A stretch of 64,000 nucleotides of DNA, taken from assembly GCA_017453465.1 (NCBI GenBank), contig JAFTEV010000074.1, forward strand, positions 34,708 through 98,707, given 5' to 3'. Positions within the stretch are counted from its first letter, which is position 1. Each line of letters begins with the position of its first letter. The position numbers were made by a program, and so were the translations under genes. Shown here one piece after another: positions 8,475 to 16,788 of this stretch. Source of the DNA: Bacteroidaceae bacterium. GTDB taxonomy: Bacteria; Bacteroidota; Bacteroidia; Bacteroidales; Bacteroidaceae. Below the pieces are notes generated by a model. It was not told the DNA's origin. It did no database searches and saw nothing but the letters and a program-made list of their open reading frames with translations.

Positions 8475-9842
8475 ATGAGCACAAGACAAAAGCGTTACTT
8501 CCTCAGCGAGGAAGAAATCCCAACCCAGTGGTACAACATCCAGGCCGACATGGTGAACAAGCCACTGCCGCCTATCAATCCGGCCACAAAGCAGCCGCTG
8601 AAGCCTGAAGACCTGTTCCCCATCTTTGCCGAAGAACTGGCTCGCCAGGAGCTGGACCAAGAGCACGCCTGGATTGACATACCTGAGGAAGTGCGCGATA
8701 TGTACAAATACTACCGCTCCACCCCACTCGTCCGCGCCTACGGACTGGAGAAGGCACTGGGCACACCGGCTCACATCTACTTCAAGAACGAGAGCGTATC
8801 GCCCGTGGGCAGTCACAAGCTGAACTCGGCCTTGGCACAGGCTTACTACTGCAAGCAGCAGGGCGTGACCAACGTCACAACCGAGACGGGCGCAGGCCAA
8901 TGGGGAGCCGCACTGAGCTACGCTGCCCGCGTCTTCGGACTGGAGGCTGCCGTCTATCAGGTAAAAATCAGCTACGAGCAGAAGCCCTATCGCCGCAGCA
9001 TCATGCAGACCTACGGCGCACAGGTGACGGCTTCGCCCTCGATGTCAACCCGTGCGGGCAAGGACATACTGACAAGGGATCCCAACAACCAAGGTTCGCT
9101 GGGCACAGCCATATCCGAAGCCATCGAACTGGCAGTCAATACGCCCAACTGCAAATATACACTGGGCAGCGTGCTGAGCCACGTCACCCTGCACCAGACC
9201 ATCATCGGCCTGGAAGCCGAAAAGCAGATGGAGAAGGCTGGCGAATATCCCGACATCGTGATTGGATGCTTTGGCGGCGGCAGCAACTTCGGCGGTGTGA
9301 GCTTCCCCTTCATGCGCCACAACATCCTGGAAGGCAAAAAGACACGTTTCATTGCAGCCGAACCAGCCAGCTGTCCCAAGCTGACACGCGGCGTGTTCCA
9401 GTACGACTTCGGCGACGTGGCTGGCTACACCCCACTGCTGCCTATGTACACCCTGGGCCACAACTTCATGCCGGCCAACATCCACGCTGGCGGTCTGCGC
9501 TACCACGGTGCGGGTGTCATCGTCAGCCAACTGCTGAAGGACAAACTTATGGAAGCCGTTGACATCAAGCAGCTTGAAAGCTTCGACGCGGGTGTGCTCT
9601 TCGCCAAGGCTGAAGGCATCATCCCCGCCCCGGAGAGCAGCCACGCCATTGCAGCCACCGTGCGCGAGGCCCTGAAGTGCAAAGAGACCGGCGAGGAGAA
9701 AGTCATCCTCTTCAACCTCTCAGGCCATGGACTCATCGACATGAGCGCATACGACCAGTATCTGGCTGGGAACCTCACCAACTATGAAGTCACCGACGCT
9801 GATGTGCAGAAGAACATTGCACAGCTGGAGAAAGTAATCTAA
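8475..9842 (+). CDS. trpB2: TrpB2-type tryptophan synthase beta chain
   Basis: PLP enzyme that condenses indole with serine to make tryptophan. At 455 residues it has the long form typical of TrpB2 rather than the 390-residue TrpB1, including the N-terminal extension (PTQWYNIQADM). The PLP lysine is K115 in GSHKLNSALAQ, the catalytic-loop motif ETGAGQWG follows, and the phosphate-binding loop is CFGGGSNFGG. No trpA or other trp genes are nearby, and TrpB2 enzymes generally do not need TrpA, so an indole-salvage role is likely. It has its own promoter and converges with the degQ-like gene. The ATG at 8475 fits family alignments. Confidence 0.93.
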   Translation: MSTRQKRYFLSEEEIPTQWYNIQADMVNKPLPPINPATKQPLKPEDLFPIFAEELARQELDQEHAWIDIPEEVRDMYKYYRSTPLVRAYGLEKALGTPAHIYFKNESVSPVGSHKLNSALAQAYYCKQQGVTNVTTETGAGQWGAALSYAARVFGLEAAVYQVKISYEQKPYRRSIMQTYGAQVTASPSMSTRAGKDILTRDPNNQGSLGTAISEAIELAVNTPNCKYTLGSVLSHVTLHQTIIGLEAEKQMEKAGEYPDIVIGCFGGGSNFGGVSFPFMRHNILEGKKTRFIAAEPASCPKLTRGVFQYDFGDVAGYTPLLPMYTLGHNFMPANIHAGGLRYHGAGVIVSQLLKDKLMEAVDIKQLESFDAGVLFAKAEGIIPAPESSHAIAATVREALKCKETGEEKVILFNLSGHGLIDMSAYDQYLAGNLTNYEVTDADVQKNIAQLEKVI

Positions 9843-9902
9843 GACCCGACACATCCTACACACATAGCTGGGGGCACACTTTGAAACACAAGTGCGCCCC
9901 CA

Positions 9903-10100
9903 GTTTCGTTGCGGTGGCAATGCAGTGGCGTTGCGGCGGGAAAGTTCTCTCCGTGCGGCGAGCGTGCAGTGCCGCTGCGGTGGGGAAGTTCTCCCGCTGC
10001 GGTGGCAATGCAGTGCAACAGAAGTGGGACAGTTCTCCGACGAAAACGAGAGAACTGTCCCACCACTTTGCCAGTGCAGTACTACTGCACGCTGTCTGTA
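9903..10100. repeat. Array of degenerate 22-base repeats, copy A
   Basis: From 9903 the sequence divides into consecutive 22-base units: 9903, 9925, 9947, 9969, 9991 and 10013 are clear starts, and 10035, 10057 and 10079 continue the period up to the end of the neighbouring gene. The units alternate between ends in CAATGCA or GTGCA and ends in GAAAGTT or GGAAGTT; the middle usually reads TGCGGTGG or TGCGGCGG. There are no unique spacers, so it is not CRISPR. A second array with the same period and words is at 22594. Confidence 0.85.
10024..10063. terminator. 14-bp perfect hairpin between convergent genes
   Basis: GTGGGACAGTTCTC at 10024-10037 pairs exactly with 10050-10063 around a 12-base loop. 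It sits inside the 22-base array, between trpB2 and the degQ-like gene, which converge. There is no strong T-run on either side, so it may be a factor-dependent terminator or only part of the repeat. Confidence 0.5.
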
Positions 10101-11657
10101 CTATTCACCCAGCTGGACAGCCTTGCTGACCTTGGTGCCGTCCTGTGTGACAGCCAGAATCCACATGGTCTGGTCATCGGTCTGCTGTGCCTGCTTGAAG
10201 GCAGTCTCCACATCGGCTACAGTCTTGATGTTCTGGCCGTTAATCTTCACAATAATGAGATCTTTCTCTATGCCTGCGTCGCGGAACTTGCCGTTCTTCA
10301 CCGACTTCACCATAACGCCGCCCTGTATGCCCAAGTTCTTGCGAAGACCTTCGGGCACTTCCTTGAACTCTGCGCCGAGCACATCCATCGAGAGCGACTT
10401 CATAACCTTCGTGGTGCCCTTGGCGTTGCGGAAGGTGATGGTGGTCATCTTCTCATTCTTATTACGAATATATCCGATGGTGGCCTTATCGCCTGGGCGA
10501 TACTTTGTAGTGGCTTCCTGCAGCTCGCTCATCTTGGTCACCTTCTTGCCGTCAACACTGACGATGATGTCGCCCTCCTTCAGTCCTGCGTCGGCAGCGG
10601 CTCCGTCTGCGCTGACTTCGGCTACATAGACACCTTCGTTTGTGCCGAAGTCGGCCTTGAACTTCTCGTCCTTGTGCTTCTGAGCGTCAATGTAGTCGTG
10701 CAGGGTCATGCCGCTCACGCCGAGCAGTGCACGCTGCACGGTGCCGTATTCCTTGAGGTCGGCCACAACCTTCTTCATGATGCTCACGGGAATGGCAAAT
10801 CCGTAGCCCGTGTAGGAGCCTGTCTCGCTGTAGAGCATGGCATTGATGCCAACCAGTTCGCCGCGTGCGTTGATGAGTGCACCGCCCGAATTGCCCCGGT
10901 TGATGGCTGCATCGGTCTGGATGAACGATTCTATGCCCTTGTTATTGGCCCCCAGGTTGCGTGCCTTGGCTGAAACAATGCCCGCAGTGACTGTGCTGGT
11001 GAGGTTGAATGGATTGCCCACGGCGAGCACCCACTCGCCCACCTTCAGCGCATCGCTGTCGCCAATGACCAGCGTAGGCAGTCCGGTGCCGTCAATCTTG
11101 ATGAGAGCCAGGTCGGTATCGGGGTCTGTGCCGATGACCTTGGCTGTAAACTCGCGGTTGTCGTTCAGTGTAACGGTGATTTCGTTGGCCTGCTGCACCA
11201 CGTGGTTATTGGTGACGATGTAGCCGTCACTGCTGATGAGCACGCCGCTACCAGCTCCTTCCTGCTTGGGAGTCTGCACCTGGCGACGCTGTGTACCACC
11301 GCGACCACGGCCAAAGAAGTCGCCGAAGAAGTCTTCAAAGGGGTCACGATACTCAATGGTGCGCGTTTCGCCGCCTATTACTACTTTAATATATACGACA
11401 GCCTGGCATCCCTTCTCGGCAGCTTCGGTGAGGTCCACGGGCTGGGAAGGCATGACGGGCGAGGTTGACAGGGTCATCAGCTTGGGGTCGGCTGGGGCAG
11501 GTTCTCCGTAGAGTGCTTCCTGCACTTCCTGGCTGACCAGCTGGCGGTTTTGATTTCTTTGTACTACAGAAATGGCGAATGCGCCTGTAAGTCCCGAAAC
11601 AACTGCCACGGTGGCAAGTGTTCCATAGAATCTTTTCATTGACTGTTTCATATTCAT
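10101..11657 (-). CDS. degQ: Do-family periplasmic serine protease/chaperone (DegP/DegQ/HtrA)
   Basis: Degrades or refolds misfolded envelope proteins. From the chosen start (MNMKQSMKRF) there is an uncleaved-anchor or signal helix, a trypsin-like domain with the catalytic triad H152 (VTNNHVV), D182 (DTDLALIK) and S257 (GNSGGAL), and two PDZ domains from about residue 305 onward (GVYVAEVS...DIIVSVDGK and GVMVKSVK...DLIIVKINGQ). The L1 loop holds a Gly/Arg/Phe-rich insert (DPFEDFFGDFFGRGRGG), common in Bacteroidetes DegQ. An upstream Met at 11696 would lie before a plausible ribosome site, so 11657 or the next Met at 11651 is preferred. Monocistronic. Confidence 0.94.
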   Translation of the reverse strand: MNMKQSMKRFYGTLATVAVVSGLTGAFAISVVQRNQNRQLVSQEVQEALYGEPAPADPKLMTLSTSPVMPSQPVDLTEAAEKGCQAVVYIKVVIGGETRTIEYRDPFEDFFGDFFGRGRGGTQRRQVQTPKQEGAGSGVLISSDGYIVTNNHVVQQANEITVTLNDNREFTAKVIGTDPDTDLALIKIDGTGLPTLVIGDSDALKVGEWVLAVGNPFNLTSTVTAGIVSAKARNLGANNKGIESFIQTDAAINRGNSGGALINARGELVGINAMLYSETGSYTGYGFAIPVSIMKKVVADLKEYGTVQRALLGVSGMTLHDYIDAQKHKDEKFKADFGTNEGVYVAEVSADGAAADAGLKEGDIIVSVDGKKVTKMSELQEATTKYRPGDKATIGYIRNKNEKMTTITFRNAKGTTKVMKSLSMDVLGAEFKEVPEGLRKNLGIQGGVMVKSVKNGKFRDAGIEKDLIIVKINGQNIKTVADVETAFKQAQQTDDQTMWILAVTQDGTKVSKAVQLGE

Positions 11658-11843
11658 AATTGGATTTAAATGATAACTCGTTTTTAGTTCTCTCAAAATG
11701 TTAAAATCGCCGATTCAATTAACTTTTCGGCGTTAAAATTACAACCGCCACAGTTTTCGGCAAAACATTTGGAACGGATTTTGTAAAGAAATTGAACTTG
11801 TTTAACACAAACAGGCAGGTGCTTAACGGTGGTTAAACTGTGA

Positions 11844-11862
11844 AGTTGCGAAATTCGCAACT
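11844..11862. promoter_or_regulatory. Near-perfect palindrome upstream of the toxin-antitoxin-like pair
   Basis: AGTTGCGAA, one base, then TTCGCAACT: 9-bp arms with one central base. It lies 61 bases upstream of the -33 box of the 11977 gene and in the shared region with the degQ-like gene. The symmetry fits a dimeric repressor site, for example for autoregulation of the small pair. Confidence 0.45.
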
Positions 11863-11922
11863 AAATGTTGCCTTTTTCCCATCCCTGCAAATGTTAAAAT
11901 GCAGGAGAATGCCATTGAAATG

Positions 11923-11954
11923 TTTGTACGCCTCGAATATTCTAATTATCTTTG
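11923..11954 (+). promoter_or_regulatory. Promoter for the 11977-12511 gene pair
   Basis: TTTG at 11923-11926, a 20-base spacer and TATCTTTG at 11947-11954, a full consensus match. The ATG at 11977 follows 22 bases later, which rules out the in-frame upstream Met at 11899. Confidence 0.8.
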
Positions 11955-11976
11955 CAGGGATTTTAAATGTAGTATC

Positions 11977-12204
11977 ATGGAAACAACCGACAAACCTACA
12001 TACAGCCCCCCAACGGAGCCAAGCAGCATGGCCAGCGAACCCGCGATGGACACGGGCTGGCCCGACGCGCTGGAATTCTTCGAGCGGCATTATAATCCGA
12101 ATGAGACGGTGGAGGATGCAATGAGTTGGGAAAATTTCATAAGTGACATGGATGACTTTTTTGAGAAACTGTTCAATGAAAAAGAAAGTCGTTCCATCGC
12201 CTGA
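11977..12204 (+). CDS. Small acidic protein, putative antitoxin
   Basis: A 75-residue acidic protein (METTDKPTYS...). The N-terminal 28 residues are Pro/Ser/Thr-rich and likely disordered; the rest is helical with many Glu and Asp (ETVEDAMSWENF, then SDMDDFFEKLF). The motif of a helix ending DEAMS-W-E-F resembles small Bacteroides proteins that precede RelE/ParE-like toxins, in which the acidic helix wraps the toxin. It has its own strong promoter, and its 3' end overlaps the next gene by 29 bases. I cannot see a DNA-binding domain. Role inferred from size, charge and partner. Confidence 0.6.
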   Translation: METTDKPTYSPPTEPSSMASEPAMDTGWPDALEFFERHYNPNETVEDAMSWENFISDMDDFFEKLFNEKESRSIA

Positions 12205-12511
12205 GTTTATAGCCAGTTTCCAGGAGCTGGGTGCCATTTTAGTGGAAAGGGGGTACTTTTCCTCCTTGAACTATGCAAAGAGTTTCACGAGGGAATTAGC
12301 AGACTACATCAAAAAAAATGCAGCGTCCTCACCCAAACATCCTGCCCCACCCATTTTCAATCGTTATGGAAACCAGCTTCAATACTTTCTTTACAACAGG
12401 AGTGCACAGACCACATGGTATATTTTCCTGGAAGAAACCGAAGACAAGTTCATCATAAAACACATCACAAACAGCCAGTTCTCAGGACAATACTTTAACC
12501 AAGAAAACTAA
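12176..12511 (+). CDS. Putative RelE/ParE-superfamily toxin
   Basis: A 111-residue basic protein starting MKKKVVPSPEF and overlapping the acidic gene by 29 bases. The N-terminal half is helical (FQELGAILVERGYFSSLNYAKSFTRELADYIKK); the C-terminal half has the beta-sheet pattern of RelE/ParE-like toxins: FNRYGNQLQYFLYNRS, then TTWYIFLEE, then FIIKHITNSQFSGQYF. The TTWY-I/V-F strand and a final K/R-xIxNxH-like strand are what I associate with Bacteroidetes toxins of this superfamily; here the usual NNH reads TNSQ. It could target the ribosome (RelE) or gyrase (ParE), which the sequence does not decide. The GH35 gene follows 25 bases later. Confidence 0.6.
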   Translation: MKKKVVPSPEFIASFQELGAILVERGYFSSLNYAKSFTRELADYIKKNAASSPKHPAPPIFNRYGNQLQYFLYNRSAQTTWYIFLEETEDKFIIKHITNSQFSGQYFNQEN

Positions 12512-12536
12512 CTAAACATTTAATAATAATCCAACT

Positions 12537-14870
12537 ATGAAGAAACATCTTTTCTTAGCCCTGTTGCTCTCCCTGCTGGCCGCAGTGCCAGTGAGCGCAC
12601 AAAAGGCCAAGGGAACGTTTGAAGCCGGTAAAGGCACGTTCCTGCTGAACGGCAAGCCCTTCGTCGTGAAGGCTGCCGAAGTACACTACCCACGCATTCC
12701 GCGGCCCTACTGGGAGCACCGCATCAAGATGTGCAAGGCACTGGGCATGAACACCATTTGCATCTACGTGTTCTGGAACATCCACGAACAGCAGGAAGGC
12801 CAGTTCGACTTCACGGGCAACAATGACGTGGCTCAGTTTTGCCGCCTGGCACAGAAGAACGGCATGTACGTCATCGTGCGCCCAGGCCCATACGTCTGCG
12901 CCGAATGGGAAATGGGCGGTCTGCCCTGGTGGTTGCTGAAGAAGAAGGACATTCGTCTGCGCGAGCAAGACCCTTACTTCATGGAGCGCGTGAAAATCTT
13001 TGAGGAGAAAGTGGGCGAACAGCTCAGCCCGCTGACCATTCAGAACGGCGGCCCCATCATCATGGTGCAGGTGGAGAACGAATATGGTTCGTATGGCGAA
13101 GACAAGCCTTACGTCAGTGCCATACGCGACTGTCTGCGCGGCATCTACGGAGGGGAACTGGCCCTGTTCCAGTGCGACTGGTCGAGCAACTTCACCAAGA
13201 ACGGACTGGACGACCTTGTGTGGACGATGAACTTCGGCACGGGTGCCAACATCGACCAGCAGTTCCGCCGTCTGGGTGAACTCCGTCCCGATGCACCAAA
13301 GATGTGCTCCGAGTTTTGGTCGGGTTGGTTCGACAAGTGGGGCGCACGCCACGAGACCCGCCCTGCTAAAGACATGGTGGAAGGCATGGATGAAATGCTC
13401 TCGAAAGGCATCTCGTTCTCGCTCTACATGACCCACGGAGGCACTTCATTTGGCCACTGGGCTGGCGCGAACTCTCCCGGCTTCGCTCCCGATGTGACCT
13501 CGTATGACTACGATGCACCCATCAACGAGTACGGACAAACCACGCCGAAGTTCTTTGAACTGCGCAAGATGATGGAGAAGTATCTGGACAAAGGCCAGAA
13601 AATGCCCGCCGTGCCCAAGGCTCCCATGCCAATCATCACAGTGCCGAAGTTTCAGCTGACAGAGTTCACACCGCTTATCAAAGGCTTAAGCAATGTCGTC
13701 GTTACCCCGGAGCCGAAAACATTTGAAGAAATGGATTTAGGTTGGGGGACGATGGTTTACACGACGTTCTTGCCCGAAATCACATCACAGAGTGTGCTGA
13801 GCGGTGAGTTTCACGATTTCGCCCAAGTGTTCATCAATGGCAAATATATCGGCAAGATTGACCGCGTAAAAAACGAGAAGTCGCTAACGCTGCCCCCTGT
13901 GAAAAAGAACTCAGAACTCGTTATCGTCGTTGAAGCTATGGGACGTATCAATTTTGGACGTGCCATCAAGGATTTCAAAGGTATTGTAGGCGATGTAACC
14001 ATTACGGGCGAAATGGACAAATGCGAGGTGATTTGGAAGCCGAAAGCATGGGTGAACGTTCCTATCAATGATGAATATCAGACAGCAGTGGAAGCTTTCA
14101 ATACCGATGTGCCTGTTACGATTAAAGGCGACCTCGCGAAGCCAGGCTACTACCGTGGCTACTTCAACCTCTCCAAGGTGGGCGACACATTCCTCAACTT
14201 CGAGACATGGGGCAAGGGTCAGGTCTATGTCAATGGTCACGCCATGGGCCGCATTTGGTCGATTGGCCCGCAACAAACTCTCTATGTGCCCGGATGCTGG
14301 TTGAAGAAAGGCAAGAACGAAGTCATTGTCCTCGATGTAGTCGGTCCGAAAGAAGCCGTCGTTTGGGGACAGGACAAACCAGAACTCAATAAACTCCAGT
14401 TGGAAAAGAGCAATAAGCACAACAACATCGGTGACAAGCCCGACCTCAACAGCGACACACCTGCTGCCCAAGGCCAGTTCCAGAGTGGCAACGGCTGGCA
14501 GACCGTGAAGTTCAATGCACCGAAGAAGGGCCGTCTGCTCTGCCTTGAAGCACTCAGCACACAGGCTGGCGATGATGTTGTGGCAGTAGCCGAAATCTAT
14601 GCCTTAGGTGCTGACGGCAAGCGACTCAGTCGCGAACCATGGACCACCAAGTATGCCGACAGCGAGAACGAAAACGGCAACCACACAGGAGACAAGATTT
14701 ACGACCTGCAAGAGAGCACCTACTGGCAGACCGTCAAGGGTGCGGGCTTCCCCCACTTGCTCGTCATCGACCTTGGCTCGGAGCAGACCGTCAGCGGCAT
14801 AGAATACTTGCCACGTGCCGAACAGGGCGCACCTGGCAGCGTGAAGAACTACAAGATTTACATTAAATAA
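12537..14870 (+). CDS. Exported GH35 beta-galactosidase with C-terminal discoidin-like domain
   Basis: Releases terminal beta-galactose from glycans. A signal peptide (LFLALLLSLLAAVPVSAQ) is followed by a GH35 barrel: the acid/base is E182 in VQVENEYGSYG and the nucleophile E259 in MCSEFWSGWFDKWG, with MTHGGTSFGHWAGAN near residue 297. Galactose-binding jelly-roll domains follow, and the last 130 or so residues look like an F5/8 type C (discoidin) domain ending ...NYKIYIK. Length of 777 is normal for Bacteroidetes. Codon use changes inside the gene: from about 13680 to 14120 it is visibly richer in A/T and in codons such as GTT, ATT and GAA than the parts on either side. UxaC follows 17 bases later. 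Confidence 0.94.
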   Translation: MKKHLFLALLLSLLAAVPVSAQKAKGTFEAGKGTFLLNGKPFVVKAAEVHYPRIPRPYWEHRIKMCKALGMNTICIYVFWNIHEQQEGQFDFTGNNDVAQFCRLAQKNGMYVIVRPGPYVCAEWEMGGLPWWLLKKKDIRLREQDPYFMERVKIFEEKVGEQLSPLTIQNGGPIIMVQVENEYGSYGEDKPYVSAIRDCLRGIYGGELALFQCDWSSNFTKNGLDDLVWTMNFGTGANIDQQFRRLGELRPDAPKMCSEFWSGWFDKWGARHETRPAKDMVEGMDEMLSKGISFSLYMTHGGTSFGHWAGANSPGFAPDVTSYDYDAPINEYGQTTPKFFELRKMMEKYLDKGQKMPAVPKAPMPIITVPKFQLTEFTPLIKGLSNVVVTPEPKTFEEMDLGWGTMVYTTFLPEITSQSVLSGEFHDFAQVFINGKYIGKIDRVKNEKSLTLPPVKKNSELVIVVEAMGRINFGRAIKDFKGIVGDVTITGEMDKCEVIWKPKAWVNVPINDEYQTAVEAFNTDVPVTIKGDLAKPGYYRGYFNLSKVGDTFLNFETWGKGQVYVNGHAMGRIWSIGPQQTLYVPGCWLKKGKNEVIVLDVVGPKEAVVWGQDKPELNKLQLEKSNKHNNIGDKPDLNSDTPAAQGQFQSGNGWQTVKFNAPKKGRLLCLEALSTQAGDDVVAVAEIYALGADGKRLSREPWTTKYADSENENGNHTGDKIYDLQESTYWQTVKGAGFPHLLVIDLGSEQTVSGIEYLPRAEQGAPGSVKNYKIYIK

Positions 14871-14887
14871 CCCAAAACAACCTCACT

Positions 14888-16306
14888 ATGAAGACCTTTA
14901 TGGACGAAAACTTCTTGCTGCAAACCGAGACAGCACAGAAGCTCTACCACGAACATGCGGCTAAAATGCCCATCATCGACTACCACTGCCACCTCATTCC
15001 ACAGATGGTGGCCGAGAACAAACGCTTTGAGTCCATCGCACAGATTTGGCTCATGGGCGACCACTATAAGTGGCGTGCCATGCGCTCAAACGGCGTGGCT
15101 GAACGCTTCTGCACAGGCAAGGACACAACCGACTGGGAGAAGTTTGAGAAATGGGCCGAAACTGTGCCCTACACCTTCCGCAACCCGCTCTACCACTGGA
15201 CACACCTGGAGCTGAAGACTGCCTTCGGCATCACCGAAACGCTCAATCCGCAGAATGCACGCAAGATCTACGACCAGTGCAACGACCTCATCAAGAACGA
15301 CCCGAAGTTTACGCCACGCGGCTTGATGGAGCACTACAACGTGAAGATTGTCTGCACCACCGACGACCCCGTTGACACCCTGGAGTGGCACAAGCAAGTA
15401 GCTGCCGACCCAACCATGAAGACCCGTATGCTTCCCGCTTGGCGACCCGACAAGGCCATGGCTGTAGAGGTGCCCGAAAACTTCCGTGCCTACGTGGAAC
15501 TGCTCAGCGAGCGCAGCGGCATCAGCATCAGCTCGTTCAACGACTTCATCGACGCACTGCAAAATCGCCACGACTTCTTTGCCTCAATGGGCTGCAAACT
15601 CTCCGACCACGGCATAGAGGAATTTTACGCCGAAGACTACACCGACGCAGAAATCTCTGCTATATTTAATAAAGTATATGGCGGCACAGCCCTCACGCAG
15701 GAAGAAATTCTCAAGTTCAAGTCGGCCATGATGTACATCTTTGCCGTGCAGGATGCCATTGCTGGCTGGGCACAGCAATTCCACTACGGAGCCATTCGCG
15801 ACAACAATACCAAGATGTTCCGTCAGCTCGGCCCCGACACCGGCTTCGACTCCATCGGCGAGTTTAACACAGCCAAGAAGTGCTCCAAGTTCCTCAATCG
15901 ACTCAACATGGAAGACCACCTGGCCAAGACCATCCTCTATAACCTCAACCCCTGCGCCAACGAAGTGCTGGCCACCATGCTCGGCAACTTCCAGGACGGT
16001 TCGTGTCCAGGCAAGATTCAGTGGGGTTCAGGCTGGTGGTTCCTCGACCAGAAGGACGGAATGCAGAAGCAGATGAACGCCCTCAGTGTTCTCGGCCTCC
16101 TGAGCCGCTTCGTCGGAATGCTTACCGACAGCCGCTCTTTCCTCTCCTACCCCCGTCACGAATACTTCCGCCGCATCCTCTGCAACCTTGTCGGCACCGA
16201 CATCGAGAACGGCGAAGTCCCCTACACGGGCTACGAGCAGGAGCGTATGAACCAGATGATTGAAGACATCTGCTACAACAACGCACTGAACTACTTCCAG
16301 TTCTAA
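14888..16306 (+). CDS. uxaC: Glucuronate (uronate) isomerase
   Basis: Converts D-glucuronate to D-fructuronate and D-galacturonate to D-tagaturonate in the cytoplasm. At 472 residues it has the standard UxaC length and opens with the conserved MPIIDYHCHLIPQ metal-site motif; WLMGDHYKWRAMRSNG, PLYHWTHLEL and CTTDDPVDTLEWH follow, all family hallmarks. It lies 17 bases after the GH35 gene, so the two are probably cotranscribed, joining galactoside hydrolysis and uronate use. It is followed by a large hairpin at 16355-16458. No other uronate genes (uxuA, uxaB) are in the window apart from kduI at 35 kb. Confidence 0.97.
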   Translation: MKTFMDENFLLQTETAQKLYHEHAAKMPIIDYHCHLIPQMVAENKRFESIAQIWLMGDHYKWRAMRSNGVAERFCTGKDTTDWEKFEKWAETVPYTFRNPLYHWTHLELKTAFGITETLNPQNARKIYDQCNDLIKNDPKFTPRGLMEHYNVKIVCTTDDPVDTLEWHKQVAADPTMKTRMLPAWRPDKAMAVEVPENFRAYVELLSERSGISISSFNDFIDALQNRHDFFASMGCKLSDHGIEEFYAEDYTDAEISAIFNKVYGGTALTQEEILKFKSAMMYIFAVQDAIAGWAQQFHYGAIRDNNTKMFRQLGPDTGFDSIGEFNTAKKCSKFLNRLNMEDHLAKTILYNLNPCANEVLATMLGNFQDGSCPGKIQWGSGWWFLDQKDGMQKQMNALSVLGLLSRFVGMLTDSRSFLSYPRHEYFRRILCNLVGTDIENGEVPYTGYEQERMNQMIEDICYNNALNYFQF

Positions 16307-16354
16307 CAAGTGAAAATAAAAAAATGGAAAGTTAAAATGTTTTGTCGGAGTTAA

Positions 16355-16458
16355 GGAGTTAAAGGAGTTAAGGAGTTATGCCAATACAAAATGTCAGTAA
16401 CGGCAAAACTTCTGTCCAAAGGACGAGCGAAGCGATAACTCCTTAACTCTTTAACTCC
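16355..16458. repeat. Word-repeat hairpin (GGAGTTAA words), left flank of the cupin cassette
   Basis: The left arm, 16355-16379, is made of tandem GGAGTTAA words and pairs with 16435-16458 with a single bulge, giving a stem of about 24 bp and a loop of about 55 bases. The loop carries CAATACA and AAAACTTCTG and ends with GAGCGAAGCGATAACT. Related loop words occur in the hairpin at 17291-17416. It may end the uxaC transcript. Confidence 0.75.
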
Positions 16459-16501
16459 CATTTCAACTTTTACTTCTAAAATTCAATTATTCCCCTCCCC
16501 C

Positions 16502-16768
16502 ATGTTTCATCTGAAACTCACCGTCAGCCATTTGCACCAAACCAATGCTCTCGACATATTGGCAGACTTCATTGCCACCCATCGGACAAAATACTCCATC
16601 CAAGAGGGCGAACATTCCGCTGCCGCTGCATCTGAGGCCGAAGCCATCATTGCCGTTCCCTTTTCTGCCCGCGAATCCATCCGCATCGACTTCAACATCT
16701 ATGCAGCCCAGTTTGAAAGCGAACACCCCGAAGAGCCAGATGTGTATTTCAGAATGGAAAGTTTATAA
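16502..16768 (+). CDS. Hypothetical protein (88 aa)
   Basis: I do not recognise this protein. It begins MFHLKLTVSHLHQTN, is soluble and mildly acidic, with an Ala/Glu stretch (SAAAASEAEAII) between two possible beta strands and a C-terminal FNIYAAQFESEHPEEPDVYF. It has no signal peptide or membrane segment. It starts 43 bases after one large hairpin, precedes the cupin gene by 20 bases in the same direction, and both lie between inverted hairpins. Coding is supported by a clear frame and start codon, but there is no family evidence. Confidence 0.5.
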   Translation: MFHLKLTVSHLHQTNALDILADFIATHRTKYSIQEGEHSAAAASEAEAIIAVPFSARESIRIDFNIYAAQFESEHPEEPDVYFRMESL

Positions 16769-16788
16769 AAAAATCAAAAGAAAAAAAA

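Noticed and set aside
9909-10973. Open frames over the 22-base array
   Set aside because: The frames read through degenerate repeats and then antisense to the protease gene; a 22-base period does not keep frame and there is no protein family.
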